Shown: one piece after another, positions 56,679-64,000 of the stretch
Layout of the letters: every line of letters begins with the position of its first letter
Position numbering within the stretch: position 1 is the first letter of the stretch
NCBI GenBank assembly: GCA_019634975.1
Contig: JAHCAI010000002.1
Location: forward strand, 372,001 to 436,000
Length of the DNA: 64,000 nucleotides
Reading direction: 5' to 3'
Origin: Burkholderiales bacterium
Lineage (GTDB): Bacteria > Pseudomonadota > Gammaproteobacteria > Burkholderiales > SG8-41
Notes under the pieces: model-generated
Databases searched by the model: none
What the model saw: the letters and a program-made list of their open reading frames with translations, nothing else
Told to the model about the DNA's origin: nothing
Made by a program: the position numbers and the translations under genes

Positions 56679-56814
56679 TGGCCGGCCCCGGCGGAAACGC
56701 CGGGGTATGGCCTCGCGTTCTTGACACCATCCGCCGTTGCGCGGACACTGCATTTCATTAGAAAAGCCTGATGGACCGGGCTTCCGTAGTAGCCATTCGT
56801 TGATGGAGGAGCAC

Positions 56815-57153
56815 ATGCGTAGAGTGACCACCTTGCTGGCCGTGATCGCGGCCGGCGCATTGGCGCAGCCTGCGGCGGCGGCCGATGCCCAGTATGCCCG
56901 CAGCCTGGCGGCAACCTGCTTTGCCTGCCACGGCACCGACGGGCGCAGCGTCAACGGCGTACCGCCCAGCCTTGCCGGACAGAACCGCGACTACCTGCTG
57001 AAGCAGATGCAGGAATTCCGCGACGGCAAGCGCCCCGCGACAATCATGCACCAGCATGCCAAGGGTTACACCAACGAGCAGCTTGAACTGATTGCCGGAT
57101 ATTTCGCTTCGGTCACGCCGGGCCGCGCAGCGCCCGCGCCGGCCGCGCGCTAG
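56815..57153 (+). CDS. fccA: Monohaem cytochrome c (FccA-like)
   Basis: A 112-residue periplasmic cytochrome. Signal peptide ends at AAAA near residue 23. One haem site, TCFACHGTDGRS near residue 36, and a distal methionine in TIMHQHAKGY. It is the small class I c-type, shorter than the dihaem FccA of purple sulfur bacteria. It lies 9 bases before fccB, so it is the electron acceptor of the sulfide dehydrogenase flavoprotein. GGAGGAG precedes ATG 56815. Confidence 0.9.
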   Translation: MRRVTTLLAVIAAGALAQPAAAADAQYARSLAATCFACHGTDGRSVNGVPPSLAGQNRDYLLKQMQEFRDGKRPATIMHQHAKGYTNEQLELIAGYFASVTPGRAAPAPAAR

Positions 57154-57162
57154 GAGGACGAG

Positions 57163-58434
57163 ATGATGATTTCCAGACGCGAATTCATGAAATGGGCCTC
57201 GGCGGGCGCCGGGGTAGCGGCGGTTTCCGGCTGTGCCACCGCCGGTAGCGGCGGCGCCGGCAGGGTGGTGGTGGTCGGCGGCGGTTACGGCGGTGCGACC
57301 GCGGCGAAGTTCGTGAAAATGTGGGGTCCGGACATCGACGTCACCCTGGTCGAACCCAACCAGCACTTCATCTCCTGCCCGATCAGCAACCTGGTTCTCG
57401 GCGGCAACGCGCAGATGGGCGACATCACTTTCAGCTATGACGGATTGCGCAACCGCGGCATCCGTGTGATCCGCGACAGCGCGTTGGCCATCGATGCCGA
57501 GAAGCGGGTGGTGCGGCTCGCGGGCGGCGACAGCCTGCCATACGACCGCGCGATCGTTTCGCCCGGCATCGAATTCATGGTCGAGCAGATCCCCGCGCTG
57601 AAGAGCGCTGAGGCGCAGGCCCGCGTCCCGCATGCTTGGAAGGCCGGGGCGCAGACGGTGGCCCTGCGCAAGCAGCTGGAATCGATGCGCGACGGCGGCG
57701 TGTTCGTTATGCAGATGCCGATGGCGCCGTACCGCTGCCCGCCCGGACCATACGAGCGGGTCTGCCAGGTGGCCGACTATTTCAAAAAGGCCAAGCCGAA
57801 GTCGAAAATCATCCTGCTCGACTCCAACCCGGACATCACCTCGAAGAAGGGCCTGTTCCTGGCGGCCTGGAACGGCCTCTACAAGGGCATGATCGATTAC
57901 CGGCCGAACAGCGAGATCGCCGATGTCGACGTCAAGGGCATGACCGTCAAGCTGCAGTTCGACAACGTCAAGGGCGATGTGCTCAATGTCGTGCCGGCGC
58001 AGCGCGCCGCCGACATCGCGGTGAGGAGCGGGCTGATCACCGCCAACAACCGCTGGTGCGGGGTCGACTGGACCACCTGCGAATCGACTGCGGTGAAGGG
58101 CGTGCATGTTCTCGGCGACTCCACGCTGTCGGCGCCGGGGATGCCGAAATCCGGCAGCATGGCCAACCAGCATGCCAAGGTCTGCGCCGCAGCGGTGGTG
58201 GCACTGATCAAGGGGCAGCCGGTCAACCGCGATACGATGATGATGAACACCTGCTACAGCTTCGTCAGCGGGGACAGCGCGATGCACGTCGCTTCGGTGC
58301 ACCGTTTTGACCCGGCGCAGAAAACCATTGCGCCGGTGAAGGGCAGTGGCGGCGTGTCGAGCGCGGCAAGCGCGGCCGAGGCGGCCTATGCCTGGGGCTG
58401 GGCGCGCAACATCTGGGCCGAAGCCCTTGCCTGA
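57163..58434 (+). CDS. fccB: Flavocytochrome c sulfide dehydrogenase flavoprotein
   Basis: FccB, 423 residues, oxidises sulfide to sulfur and passes electrons to the cytochrome gene before it. A twin-arginine signal is visible (SRREFMKWASAGAGVAAVSGCA). FAD-binding motif VVVVGGGYGGATAAKF, the cysteine in HFISCPISNLVLGG that can hold FAD covalently, and the redox pair (YRCPPGPYER, NTCYSFVSG) are intact. It has the FCSD-flavin C-terminal domain. The gene pair suggests the cell can use reduced sulfur. A strong terminator follows. Confidence 0.93.
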   Translation: MMISRREFMKWASAGAGVAAVSGCATAGSGGAGRVVVVGGGYGGATAAKFVKMWGPDIDVTLVEPNQHFISCPISNLVLGGNAQMGDITFSYDGLRNRGIRVIRDSALAIDAEKRVVRLAGGDSLPYDRAIVSPGIEFMVEQIPALKSAEAQARVPHAWKAGAQTVALRKQLESMRDGGVFVMQMPMAPYRCPPGPYERVCQVADYFKKAKPKSKIILLDSNPDITSKKGLFLAAWNGLYKGMIDYRPNSEIADVDVKGMTVKLQFDNVKGDVLNVVPAQRAADIAVRSGLITANNRWCGVDWTTCESTAVKGVHVLGDSTLSAPGMPKSGSMANQHAKVCAAAVVALIKGQPVNRDTMMMNTCYSFVSGDSAMHVASVHRFDPAQKTIAPVKGSGGVSSAASAAEAAYAWGWARNIWAEALA

Positions 58435-58450
58435 CTGGGCTCACCGCTGA

Positions 58451-58479
58451 AAAAGAGGGGCGCTCCGGCGCCCCTTTTT
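58451..58479. terminator. Bidirectional terminator between fccB and DUF2784
   Basis: GGGGCGC-TCCG-GCGCCCC (58457-58474) is followed by TTTTT and preceded by AAAAAGA, so it can end both converging transcripts. Confidence 0.8.
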
Positions 58480-58856
58480 CATGCCCTGCGCGGCAGCGGC
58501 GGCACCCGCCACCAGGTCAGCGCGACGAGCAGGGCGTAGAGCAGGTAGGCGACGGTGAACACCCACGACGGCAGGTCGTAGAACAGCACCGCATGGATCC
58601 AGCGCGCGACGAAGCTGCGCTCGCTGCCGCTTCCGCGCAACGCGTCCTCCCACAGCGTCAGCGGACACCAGATGCCTGCCGCGGCTTCAGCGCTGACCAC
58701 CAGGATTGCGGCGAGGTGGGCGATGCGCAAGCCGCGGTTGCGCACCCAGCGCCAGCCGCGGGCAGCGCCGATCCACACCAGCGGCAGGCCGGCCACGACG
58801 AACAGCACGAAGGCGAAATGGACGACGAGGATCAGGTCGGCGAGCAGCAGCCGCAT
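58479..58856 (-). CDS. DUF2784 family membrane protein
   Basis: A 125-residue membrane protein of the DUF2784 family. It starts MRLLLADLILVVHFAFVLFVVAGLP and has four hydrophobic segments. The family stretch GIWCPLTLWEDALR is conserved near residue 68. The function is unknown. It lies 11 bases downstream of the sulfurtransferase gene, in the same direction. Confidence 0.9.
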   Translation of the reverse strand: MRLLLADLILVVHFAFVLFVVAGLPLVWIGAARGWRWVRNRGLRIAHLAAILVVSAEAAAGIWCPLTLWEDALRGSGSERSFVARWIHAVLFYDLPSWVFTVAYLLYALLVALTWWRVPPLPRRA

Positions 58857-58867
58857 CGCAACGGCGG

Positions 58868-59722
58868 TCAGGGTGCGGCGCCGGTGGCAACCGGACGGCG
58901 GCGGTCGCTGACCCATTCGCTCCAGGAACCGGGATAGAGCCGCGAGCCTTCAAGGCCGGCCACTTCCATCGCCAGCAGGTTGTGGCAGGCGGTGACGCCG
59001 GAGCCGCACTGGTGGACGATGTCGGCAGGGGCGTGTCCGTCGAGCAGCGCGGCGAATTCGGCTTTCAGCGCGGTCGGTGCCTTGAAGCGGCCGTCATCGC
59101 CGAGATTGAGCCTGAAGAAGCGGTTGACGGCTCCGGGAATGTGTCCCGCCACCGGATCGAGGGATTCGTTCTCGCCGCGATAGCGGTCGCCGCTGCGCGC
59201 ATCGAGGACGAGGGTGCTGCGTTCACCGAGGCTGGCCTGCAGCAACGCGCTGTCCACCGCGAGGCGCGGCTGGGGCCGGATGCTGAAGCTCCCCGGCTCC
59301 ACCGCCGGCTGTTCCACCGTGAACGGCAGTTTTGCCCGGGTCCAGGTCTGCCATCCGCCATCGAGCACCGCGACCCTGGCATGGCCGACCCAGCGCAGCA
59401 TCCACCACAGCCGCGAAGCGTAGACGCCGCCCGACTCGTCGTAGGCGACGACCTGGCTGTCGTTGCTGATGCCCAGTGCGGCGAGGCGCAATCCGAAAGT
59501 CGCCGGGTGCGGCAGCGGGTGACGGCCGTTGAGTCCGGTTTTCGGGCCGGAGAGGTCGGCATCGAGGTGCAGGAACCGCGCGCCGGGGATGTGCCCGGCG
59601 CGATAGGCGCGATAGCCGGCGCTGTGGTCGGCGAGATCGTGCCGGCAGTCGCAGATCACCCAGCGCGGATCCTTGAGGTGGGCTGCGGTTTCTTCGACGC
59701 TGATGAGCGTGGTGAAGGCCAT
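58868..59722 (-). CDS. Thiosulfate/3-mercaptopyruvate sulfurtransferase
   Basis: A 284-residue tandem rhodanese. The N-terminal non-catalytic and C-terminal catalytic domains are about 130 residues each. The active-site loop is CGSGVTAC near residue 236, the type found in mercaptopyruvate sulfurtransferases and some thiosulfate rhodaneses. It lacks a signal peptide when ATG 59722 (MAFTTLISVEE) is used. It fits the sulfur context set by fccAB, although it faces the other way. Confidence 0.92.
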   Translation of the reverse strand: MAFTTLISVEETAAHLKDPRWVICDCRHDLADHSAGYRAYRAGHIPGARFLHLDADLSGPKTGLNGRHPLPHPATFGLRLAALGISNDSQVVAYDESGGVYASRLWWMLRWVGHARVAVLDGGWQTWTRAKLPFTVEQPAVEPGSFSIRPQPRLAVDSALLQASLGERSTLVLDARSGDRYRGENESLDPVAGHIPGAVNRFFRLNLGDDGRFKAPTALKAEFAALLDGHAPADIVHQCGSGVTACHNLLAMEVAGLEGSRLYPGSWSEWVSDRRRPVATGAAP

Positions 59723-59796
59723 GGGCGGGGATTCCGGCGCAATTGTCGGGACGGCAAAGGTAGCAAACACCGAACGAAAAGCAAGCGCCGGAAAAC

Positions 59797-59825
59797 GAAG
59801 ACGGCAGCCCGAGGCTGCCGTCTTC
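59797..59825 (-). terminator. Terminator of the Rieske oxygenase gene
   Basis: GAAGACGGCAGCC and its complement make a 13-bp perfect stem with a 3-base loop; CGTTTT follows on the minus strand. Confidence 0.75.
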
Positions 59826-59828
59826 ATA

Positions 59829-59848
59829 TATAGGTGTTTGATTTTATT
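59829..59848 (-). repeat. AT-rich TTAAAATCAA-like motif after the Rieske oxygenase gene
   Basis: On the minus strand CAATAAAATCAAACACCTAT lies between the stop codon and the terminator, the same placement as at 45367-45386. Confidence 0.45.
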
Positions 59849-59854
59849 GATATT

Positions 59855-60958
59855 TCAGATGTGCGGCGCAATTTCCCGGCGCAGGAACTCATGGAAGTGC
59901 AGCATGCCGTCTTCCATCGGCGACTGGTAGGGGCCGGCTTCGCTGCGGCCCTGCTGCCACAGTGCGCGACGGCCTTCGGTCATGCGCGCGATGATTTCCG
60001 CATCCTCCACCGCAGTTTCGCGGTAGGCGGCCTGCTCCGCCTCGACGAACTCGCGTTCGAACAGCGCGATGTCCTCGGGGTAGTAGAACTCGATGACGTT
60101 GCTGCAGGCCTCGGGACCGCGCGGAATGATCGCACTGATCACCAGCACATGCGGATACCACTCGACCATGATGTTCGGGAAATAGGTGAGCCAGATCGCG
60201 CCATGTGAAGGCGCCTTGCCCTCGCCGTAGCGCAGCACCTGCTCGTGCCAGCGCCCGTAGACCGTGCTGCCGGGGCGCGCCAGTCCGTTCTTGATGCCGC
60301 AGGTCTGCACGCTGTACCAGTCGCCGAATTCCCAGCGCAGGTCGGACACGTTGACGAACTGGCCGAGGCCCGGGTGGAAGGGCTCGACGTGGTAGTCCTC
60401 GAGGTAGACCTCGATGAAGGTTTTCCAGTTGCAGGCGTACTCCTCGACCTCGACGCGGTCGAGCATGTAGCCCGAAAAATCGAGGTCCTGCATCACGCCC
60501 ATGTTGGCGAGGTCGCGCGCAACGTCGCGCGTGCCCGAGAACAGCAGGCCGTTCCAGCGTGTCAGCGGCGTGCGCGCAAGATCGAGGCAGGGGTTGTCGG
60601 CGAAATGCGGAGCGCCCAGCAGCCGGCCGTCGAGGCCATAGGTCCAGCGATGCAGCGGACAGATGATGTTCTGCGCGTTGCCGCGACCCTTGAGGATCAC
60701 CGCCTGGCGGTGGCGGCAGATGTTCGACAGCAGCTCAACGCCCTGTGCGTTGCGCACCAGCGCCTGGGCGTTGCCCTGCCAGGACAGCGCATGGTAGTCG
60801 CCGGCATTGGGCACCATCAGCTCGTGGCCGACATAGCCGGGCCCATTGTCGAACAGCAGGCGCTTTTCGACTTCGTGGATCCGCGGGTCGAAGTACCAGT
60901 GGACGGGAAGTTGCGAGGCGTTCGGCCGGAGCGCGGTGACGCTGGAAAGATCGGACAT
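59855..60958 (-). CDS. Rieske non-haem iron oxygenase, alpha-subunit type
   Basis: A 367-residue oxygenase of the ring-hydroxylating dioxygenase alpha-subunit type. The Rieske [2Fe-2S] ligands are in NICRHRQA near residue 82 and IICPLHRWTYG near residue 102. The mononuclear iron site is in LEDYHVEPFHPG near residue 190 with a later acidic ligand. The sequence looks more like the small-molecule (amine or carnitine) monooxygenase group than benzoate-type enzymes, but the substrate is unknown. No partner reductase is next to it. Confidence 0.88.
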   Translation of the reverse strand: MSDLSSVTALRPNASQLPVHWYFDPRIHEVEKRLLFDNGPGYVGHELMVPNAGDYHALSWQGNAQALVRNAQGVELLSNICRHRQAVILKGRGNAQNIICPLHRWTYGLDGRLLGAPHFADNPCLDLARTPLTRWNGLLFSGTRDVARDLANMGVMQDLDFSGYMLDRVEVEEYACNWKTFIEVYLEDYHVEPFHPGLGQFVNVSDLRWEFGDWYSVQTCGIKNGLARPGSTVYGRWHEQVLRYGEGKAPSHGAIWLTYFPNIMVEWYPHVLVISAIIPRGPEACSNVIEFYYPEDIALFEREFVEAEQAAYRETAVEDAEIIARMTEGRRALWQQGRSEAGPYQSPMEDGMLHFHEFLRREIAPHI

Positions 60959-61100
60959 GCAGCGGGGATGGTTTACGGTTTGAGCAGCCGGAAGGGGCTT
61001 TTCAAGGTCATGATTTTTAAGCGTTTTAGGCTGGCGGCCGGCCTGCGAAAAAGGTCGGCTATTTTTCCCCAGCCCCCCTCAAAAGGCAACAAGAATTTCC

Positions 61101-61874
61101 TCAGGGGGTGGATCCGGGGCTGGAGCCCTGCTTCATAACGCGCTGTTTGTTAAAGGAAATATCTCCAAAATAGGATGTTGCAAATGCGCCAGTGTTGTCG
61201 GTGTCGACCGCAATCGCAATGGCCGTCACCGCCGGTGGATCTTCGCCGAAGGCTGCCCGGAAATCCGCGGCAACATTGCGCTCGACATCCACCCAGCGCT
61301 TAACGCGCCTGTCGCCCGATTCGACGACGACCAGCCGTACGCGATTGGTGTAGGCGCTGGGCACAATGGTTCCTGCCGCAGCTTTGCCGTCCCAGACATA
61401 ACAGAGAGTCGCTGCAGGGAGATGGGGGTCAAACAGCGCCCTTGCAAGCCGCAGCTTGCTGCGCTCGACAAAAGAGAGTTTCTCCAGCGGATAGTCGAAC
61501 ATCACGTACAGGCGCGCCGGAAAATCGTCGCCCTCGCGCGTGCTGAGGTCGGCCTGTTCGATGAGATTGCCGATTTTCCAGCGCCAGCGCAGCCAGGGCG
61601 TGGCGGCCGGATCCACCCGCAGCGCATGCGACAGCGCGGAGGCGGAGGCTTTCGCTTCGGCGCGCAGCACGGTCGTGCCCTGATCATCCACCAGGGTGTA
61701 ACGCGTCGGCCTGGCTGATCCTGATGCGCTGAGCGGGGTCCATTCCGCCGGCAGCGCGGCTCCGGCCCTGGCGGCGGAGAAGGCGGCGACCCCGTGCCGT
61801 GCTTGATCCGCCGCCAGCGCCGTGGCGGCGAGGACGAGCAGCAGCAGGCCTTCAATCCGGTTCGGGCAGCGCAT
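61101..61874 (-). CDS. DUF3047 family protein
   Basis: A 257-residue protein of the DUF3047 family: signal-peptide-like start MRCPNRIEGLLLLVLAATALA, then LRWRWKIGNLIEQADLSTREGDDFPARLYVMFD and YVWDGKAAAGTIVPSAYTNRVR. The family role is unknown; members are likely periplasmic. It overlaps the upstream glycosyltransferase gene by 23 bases, so it is in the same operon. Confidence 0.88.
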   Translation of the reverse strand: MRCPNRIEGLLLLVLAATALAADQARHGVAAFSAARAGAALPAEWTPLSASGSARPTRYTLVDDQGTTVLRAEAKASASALSHALRVDPAATPWLRWRWKIGNLIEQADLSTREGDDFPARLYVMFDYPLEKLSFVERSKLRLARALFDPHLPAATLCYVWDGKAAAGTIVPSAYTNRVRLVVVESGDRRVKRWVDVERNVAADFRAAFGEDPPAVTAIAIAVDTDNTGAFATSYFGDISFNKQRVMKQGSSPGSTP

Positions 61875-62499
61875 CGAGCAGTCCCGATTGCAGCAGGCGC
61901 TGGTGATCCCCGGGGCGGTCGACATCCCACAGCGTGGCCAGTTCATGCCAGCGCAGACCGGCGGCGCGCAGCCGCCTGCGGGTGTCGGCCATGACTCCGG
62001 GGCCGCCCCAGGCAATACCGGAAAAAATCTCCGGCACCGGGCGCGCCAGCCCGACCAGCACGTAGCCGCCGTCCTCGGCCGGCGCGAATACCGCGTCTGC
62101 TCCGGCAACGAGCGCCGCAGCCGCGTCCTGCAGGTGCTGCACGTCCAGCACCGCGCAGTCGCAGCCGATGCCGATTGCGCGGCCCTGCCGCCGCAGGGCC
62201 TGGGCGAATGCATGGGCCATGCGTTCGCCGAGATCCTTGCCCTGCTGCGCGTGCAGGCTCGCGCCGTGGCGCGCTGCGGCGGCGCGCAGGAAAGGGTCGC
62301 TGTCGTCGGGCGCACACCACAGCTGGAGTGCTGACGGTGCCGCCGCGGCTGCCGTTGCGAGTGCCTGCTGCAGCAGGCGCCGGTGCAGCAACGCCGCTCC
62401 GTCGGCGCCGAGCCGCGGAAGCAGCCGTGTCTTCACCGCGCCTGCCACCGGCGCTTTCGCGAACACCAGGATCGCGGTGTCAGGAATCATGCCGGACAT
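61852..62499 (-). CDS. TIGR04282-like arsenosugar-type glycosyltransferase
   Basis: A 215-residue protein of the DUF2064/TIGR04282 group, a GT-A-like fold linked to arsenosugar clusters. It starts MIPDTAILVFAKAPVAGAVKTRL (ATG 62490, or 62499 with MSG ahead) and has GKDLGERMAHAF and GCDCAVLD near residue 110, where GSD is the usual form. It is between the TIGR04283 and DUF3047 genes, overlapping both. No arsenic methylase is visible nearby, so the product may be a different glycoconjugate. Confidence 0.88.
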   Translation of the reverse strand: MSGMIPDTAILVFAKAPVAGAVKTRLLPRLGADGAALLHRRLLQQALATAAAAAPSALQLWCAPDDSDPFLRAAAARHGASLHAQQGKDLGERMAHAFAQALRRQGRAIGIGCDCAVLDVQHLQDAAAALVAGADAVFAPAEDGGYVLVGLARPVPEIFSGIAWGGPGVMADTRRRLRAAGLRWHELATLWDVDRPGDHQRLLQSGLLDALPEPD

Positions 62500-63208
62500 A
62501 TCGCGCGGCGAGTCTCGCGGGATCTGCGCCCAGCCGGTAGGCGAGGCGCAGGCGCCACATCAGCACTGTCGTCCGCCAGAGGCCGTGCCGCTCCCAGCGC
62601 CGGCCGGAAGTCGTCAGGCGGTGAGCGAGGCACAGCGGCCGGCCATAGACTTTCAGCCGGCCCGACAGCGCAATGTCCTCCATCAGCGGGATTTCCGGAA
62701 AACGCCCGGCGGCCTCGAACAGCGAGCGCGTGACAAACATCGCCTGGTCGCCGGTGGCGATGCCGGTGAGCCGCGAGCGCGCGTTCATCATCCAGGCGAT
62801 GACTTTCAGCATCGGGTGGCGGCCGTCGATGTCGACGTCGAAGCGGCCCCAGCTGCGGCGGCTGCGGGCGAGGCCGCCGATGATCAGGCCGTCGGCGTTC
62901 TCGGGCAGCCGCGTGTCGGCATGCAGGAAACAGAGGATTTCACCCTGCGCCGCGGCGGCGCCGGCATTCATCTGCCGCGCCCGGCCGCGTTCGGCGCTGA
63001 TCACGCGGTCGGCCGCAGGCCGAGCGAGCGCCGCGGTGGCGTCGCTGCTGCCGCCGTCGACCACGATCACCTCGACACCGCGCCGGCGCAGCGGCTGCAG
63101 GTTCCCGAGCGTGGCCGCGATCTGCTCCGCCTCGTTCAGTGCGGGAATGATGATCGAAAGGGACAATGCAGGCGGACCGGTTATGGACGGGCGTCGTTCA
63201 GCGTCCAA
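62480..63208 (-). CDS. TIGR04283-like family 2 glycosyltransferase
   Basis: A 242-residue GT-A glycosyltransferase. It has LSLSIIIPALNEAEQIAATL near residue 16, the nucleotide site VIVVDGGSSDATAALA, and GRARQMNAGAAAAQGEILCFLHADTRLP with the metal-binding DxD-like HAD. The TIGR04283 tail WMMNARSRLTGIATGDQAMFV is also clear. The start is TTG 63208, overlapping the upstream gene by 28 bases; TTG 63166 is an alternative. It pairs with the TIGR04282 gene, which overlaps it. Confidence 0.87.
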   Translation of the reverse strand: MDAERRPSITGPPALSLSIIIPALNEAEQIAATLGNLQPLRRRGVEVIVVDGGSSDATAALARPAADRVISAERGRARQMNAGAAAAQGEILCFLHADTRLPENADGLIIGGLARSRRSWGRFDVDIDGRHPMLKVIAWMMNARSRLTGIATGDQAMFVTRSLFEAAGRFPEIPLMEDIALSGRLKVYGRPLCLAHRLTTSGRRWERHGLWRTTVLMWRLRLAYRLGADPARLAARYVRHDS

Positions 63209-64000
63209 TCATAATCGAGGTGGCGGATCACGGCCTTGCCCGCGGTGATCAGCTGGCGCTGCGCCGGGGCGTCGGCGAGCAGGTCCGCGTATTTCGCGAA
63301 GAACTGGGCGAGGGACTGCATGGCTTCGCCCTTGCCGTCGAAGCCGCGATAGCCGCTGGTCCAGTCTTCGCTGAACCATCTGAAGATCTCGGATACCTCG
63401 AGCGCGTTCGACTGCGGGTTGTAGCGGTTGCGGCTGCGGTCGGCGAGGAAGCGCCGCGTCTGTTCCTCGAGCTGCACCTCCAGCCGCGCGGCGACATAGG
63501 CCTCCTCGCGCAGCATCGGGCAGCCCACCGATGCGCAGTTCACCGCGAAATGCACGCGCGGTTCGTCGTAGGCGCCGGGCTTGCGCAGCGTGTCATGCTC
63601 GATCATGTCCAGCGAGAAGTCGCGGTCGAGCAGCCGGAAGAAGCGGTCCCGGAAGGGATTGCCGAAGACCTTGCCGAAATCCCAGATCGACTTGATGTTC
63701 GGATGACGGCTGAGGATTTTCTCGACCGTGAAGGCGTTGTAGGCATTGATCAGGAAGGCCATCTGCTGCGGCTTCGTCCAGCCGGCGAATTCCTGCATGC
63801 TCACCCGCGACAGCGTGTCCAGATAAGACTTCAGCGCGGCGCGATCCTGCGCCAAACCGGCGTACCGGACCTTCGAGGCCTTGCCGCCGTCGATCAGCAC
63901 GACGTGTTTTTTCAGCAGTGCGTTCCAGGCGCCATGCGCGTGGTCGAAGCCCTGTGCCGCGGCGGGCAGGGCCAGCAGGGACCACAGTAGGAACAGGATG
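63181..64000 (-). CDS. DUF547 family protein, 5' end outside window
   Basis: At least 272 residues of a DUF547 protein whose start lies beyond the window. The visible N-terminal part (ILFLLWSLLALPAAAQ) is a signal peptide, so little is missing. Family stretches are QQMAFLINAYNAFTVEKIL near residue 80, LDRDFSLDMIEHDTLR, HFAVNCASVGCPML and SEIFRWFSEDW. The catalytic-looking cysteine in NCASVGCP is typical. It is the first gene of the overlapping four-gene run. Confidence 0.9.
   Translation of the reverse strand, partial: ILFLLWSLLALPAAAQGFDHAHGAWNALLKKHVVLIDGGKASKVRYAGLAQDRAALKSYLDTLSRVSMQEFAGWTKPQQMAFLINAYNAFTVEKILSRHPNIKSIWDFGKVFGNPFRDRFFRLLDRDFSLDMIEHDTLRKPGAYDEPRVHFAVNCASVGCPMLREEAYVAARLEVQLEEQTRRFLADRSRNRYNPQSNALEVSEIFRWFSEDWTSGYRGFDGKGEAMQSLAQFFAKYADLLADAPAQRQLITAGKAVIRHLDYDWTLNDARP

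Overview
This 64 kb window is GC-rich, densely packed bacterial chromosome. Gene order and protein families point to a betaproteobacterium: uvrA/MFS/ssb, fmdB-DUF502-aspS-nudB, csp-clpS-clpA, many MmgE/PrpD proteins and Bug/TctC receptors, and an FccAB sulfide dehydrogenase. A finer placement (Burkholderiales, Rhodocyclales or Nitrosomonadales) cannot be settled from the sequence alone. No prophage, insertion sequence, CRISPR array or rRNA was seen. Almost all genes are intact.

Layout. 1-5.7 kb: uvrA divergent from an MFS transporter and ssb, with a phosphotransacylase facing ssb. 5.9-14.1 kb: fmdB, DUF502, aspS, a barnase-type RNase with its barstar inhibitor, nudB, nadA, an EEP-family hydrolase and an Atm1-type ABC exporter. 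14.1-23.3 kb: a TctE/QseC-like two-component system, a candidate small RNA with a strong terminator, pbpG, egtD, an MFS transporter, a Do-type protease and a fused membrane/spermidine-synthase protein. 23.6-36.9 kb: a catabolic island for tricarboxylate-like acids, with four MmgE/PrpD paralogues, a TcuA-like flavoprotein, a divergent LysR regulator with a clear palindromic operator, an FMN-dependent 2-hydroxyacid oxidase and a complete tctCBA transporter. 36.9-46.9 kb: yaeQ, DUF1415, then a selenocysteine region (selA, selB, a thioredoxin-reductase-like protein), an orphan Bug receptor, an amidase, an unannotated selenoprotein and a GST. The tRNA-Sec gene (selC) lies nearby at 33.4 kb. 46.9-56.7 kb: mnmA/nudJ, two small lysine-rich secreted proteins, rluE, malate synthase, an unrecognised 458-residue protein, a cold-shock protein and clpS/clpA. 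56.8-64 kb: a monohaem fccA with fccB, a DUF2784 protein, a rhodanese, a Rieske oxygenase, and an overlapping DUF547 / TIGR04283 / TIGR04282 / DUF3047 cluster.

Main discovery. The gene at 45389-46159 (minus strand) reads through an in-frame UGA at codon 15, giving a U-S-S-C redox motif in a glutaredoxin-like domain fused to a DinB-like domain. A perfect 8-bp hairpin with a GUU loop starts 16 nt after the UGA, where a bacterial SECIS element belongs. The tRNA-Sec, SelA and SelB that would decode it are in the same window. An ordinary gene caller would start this gene 36 codons late and lose the active site. SelD was not seen here and should lie elsewhere in the genome.
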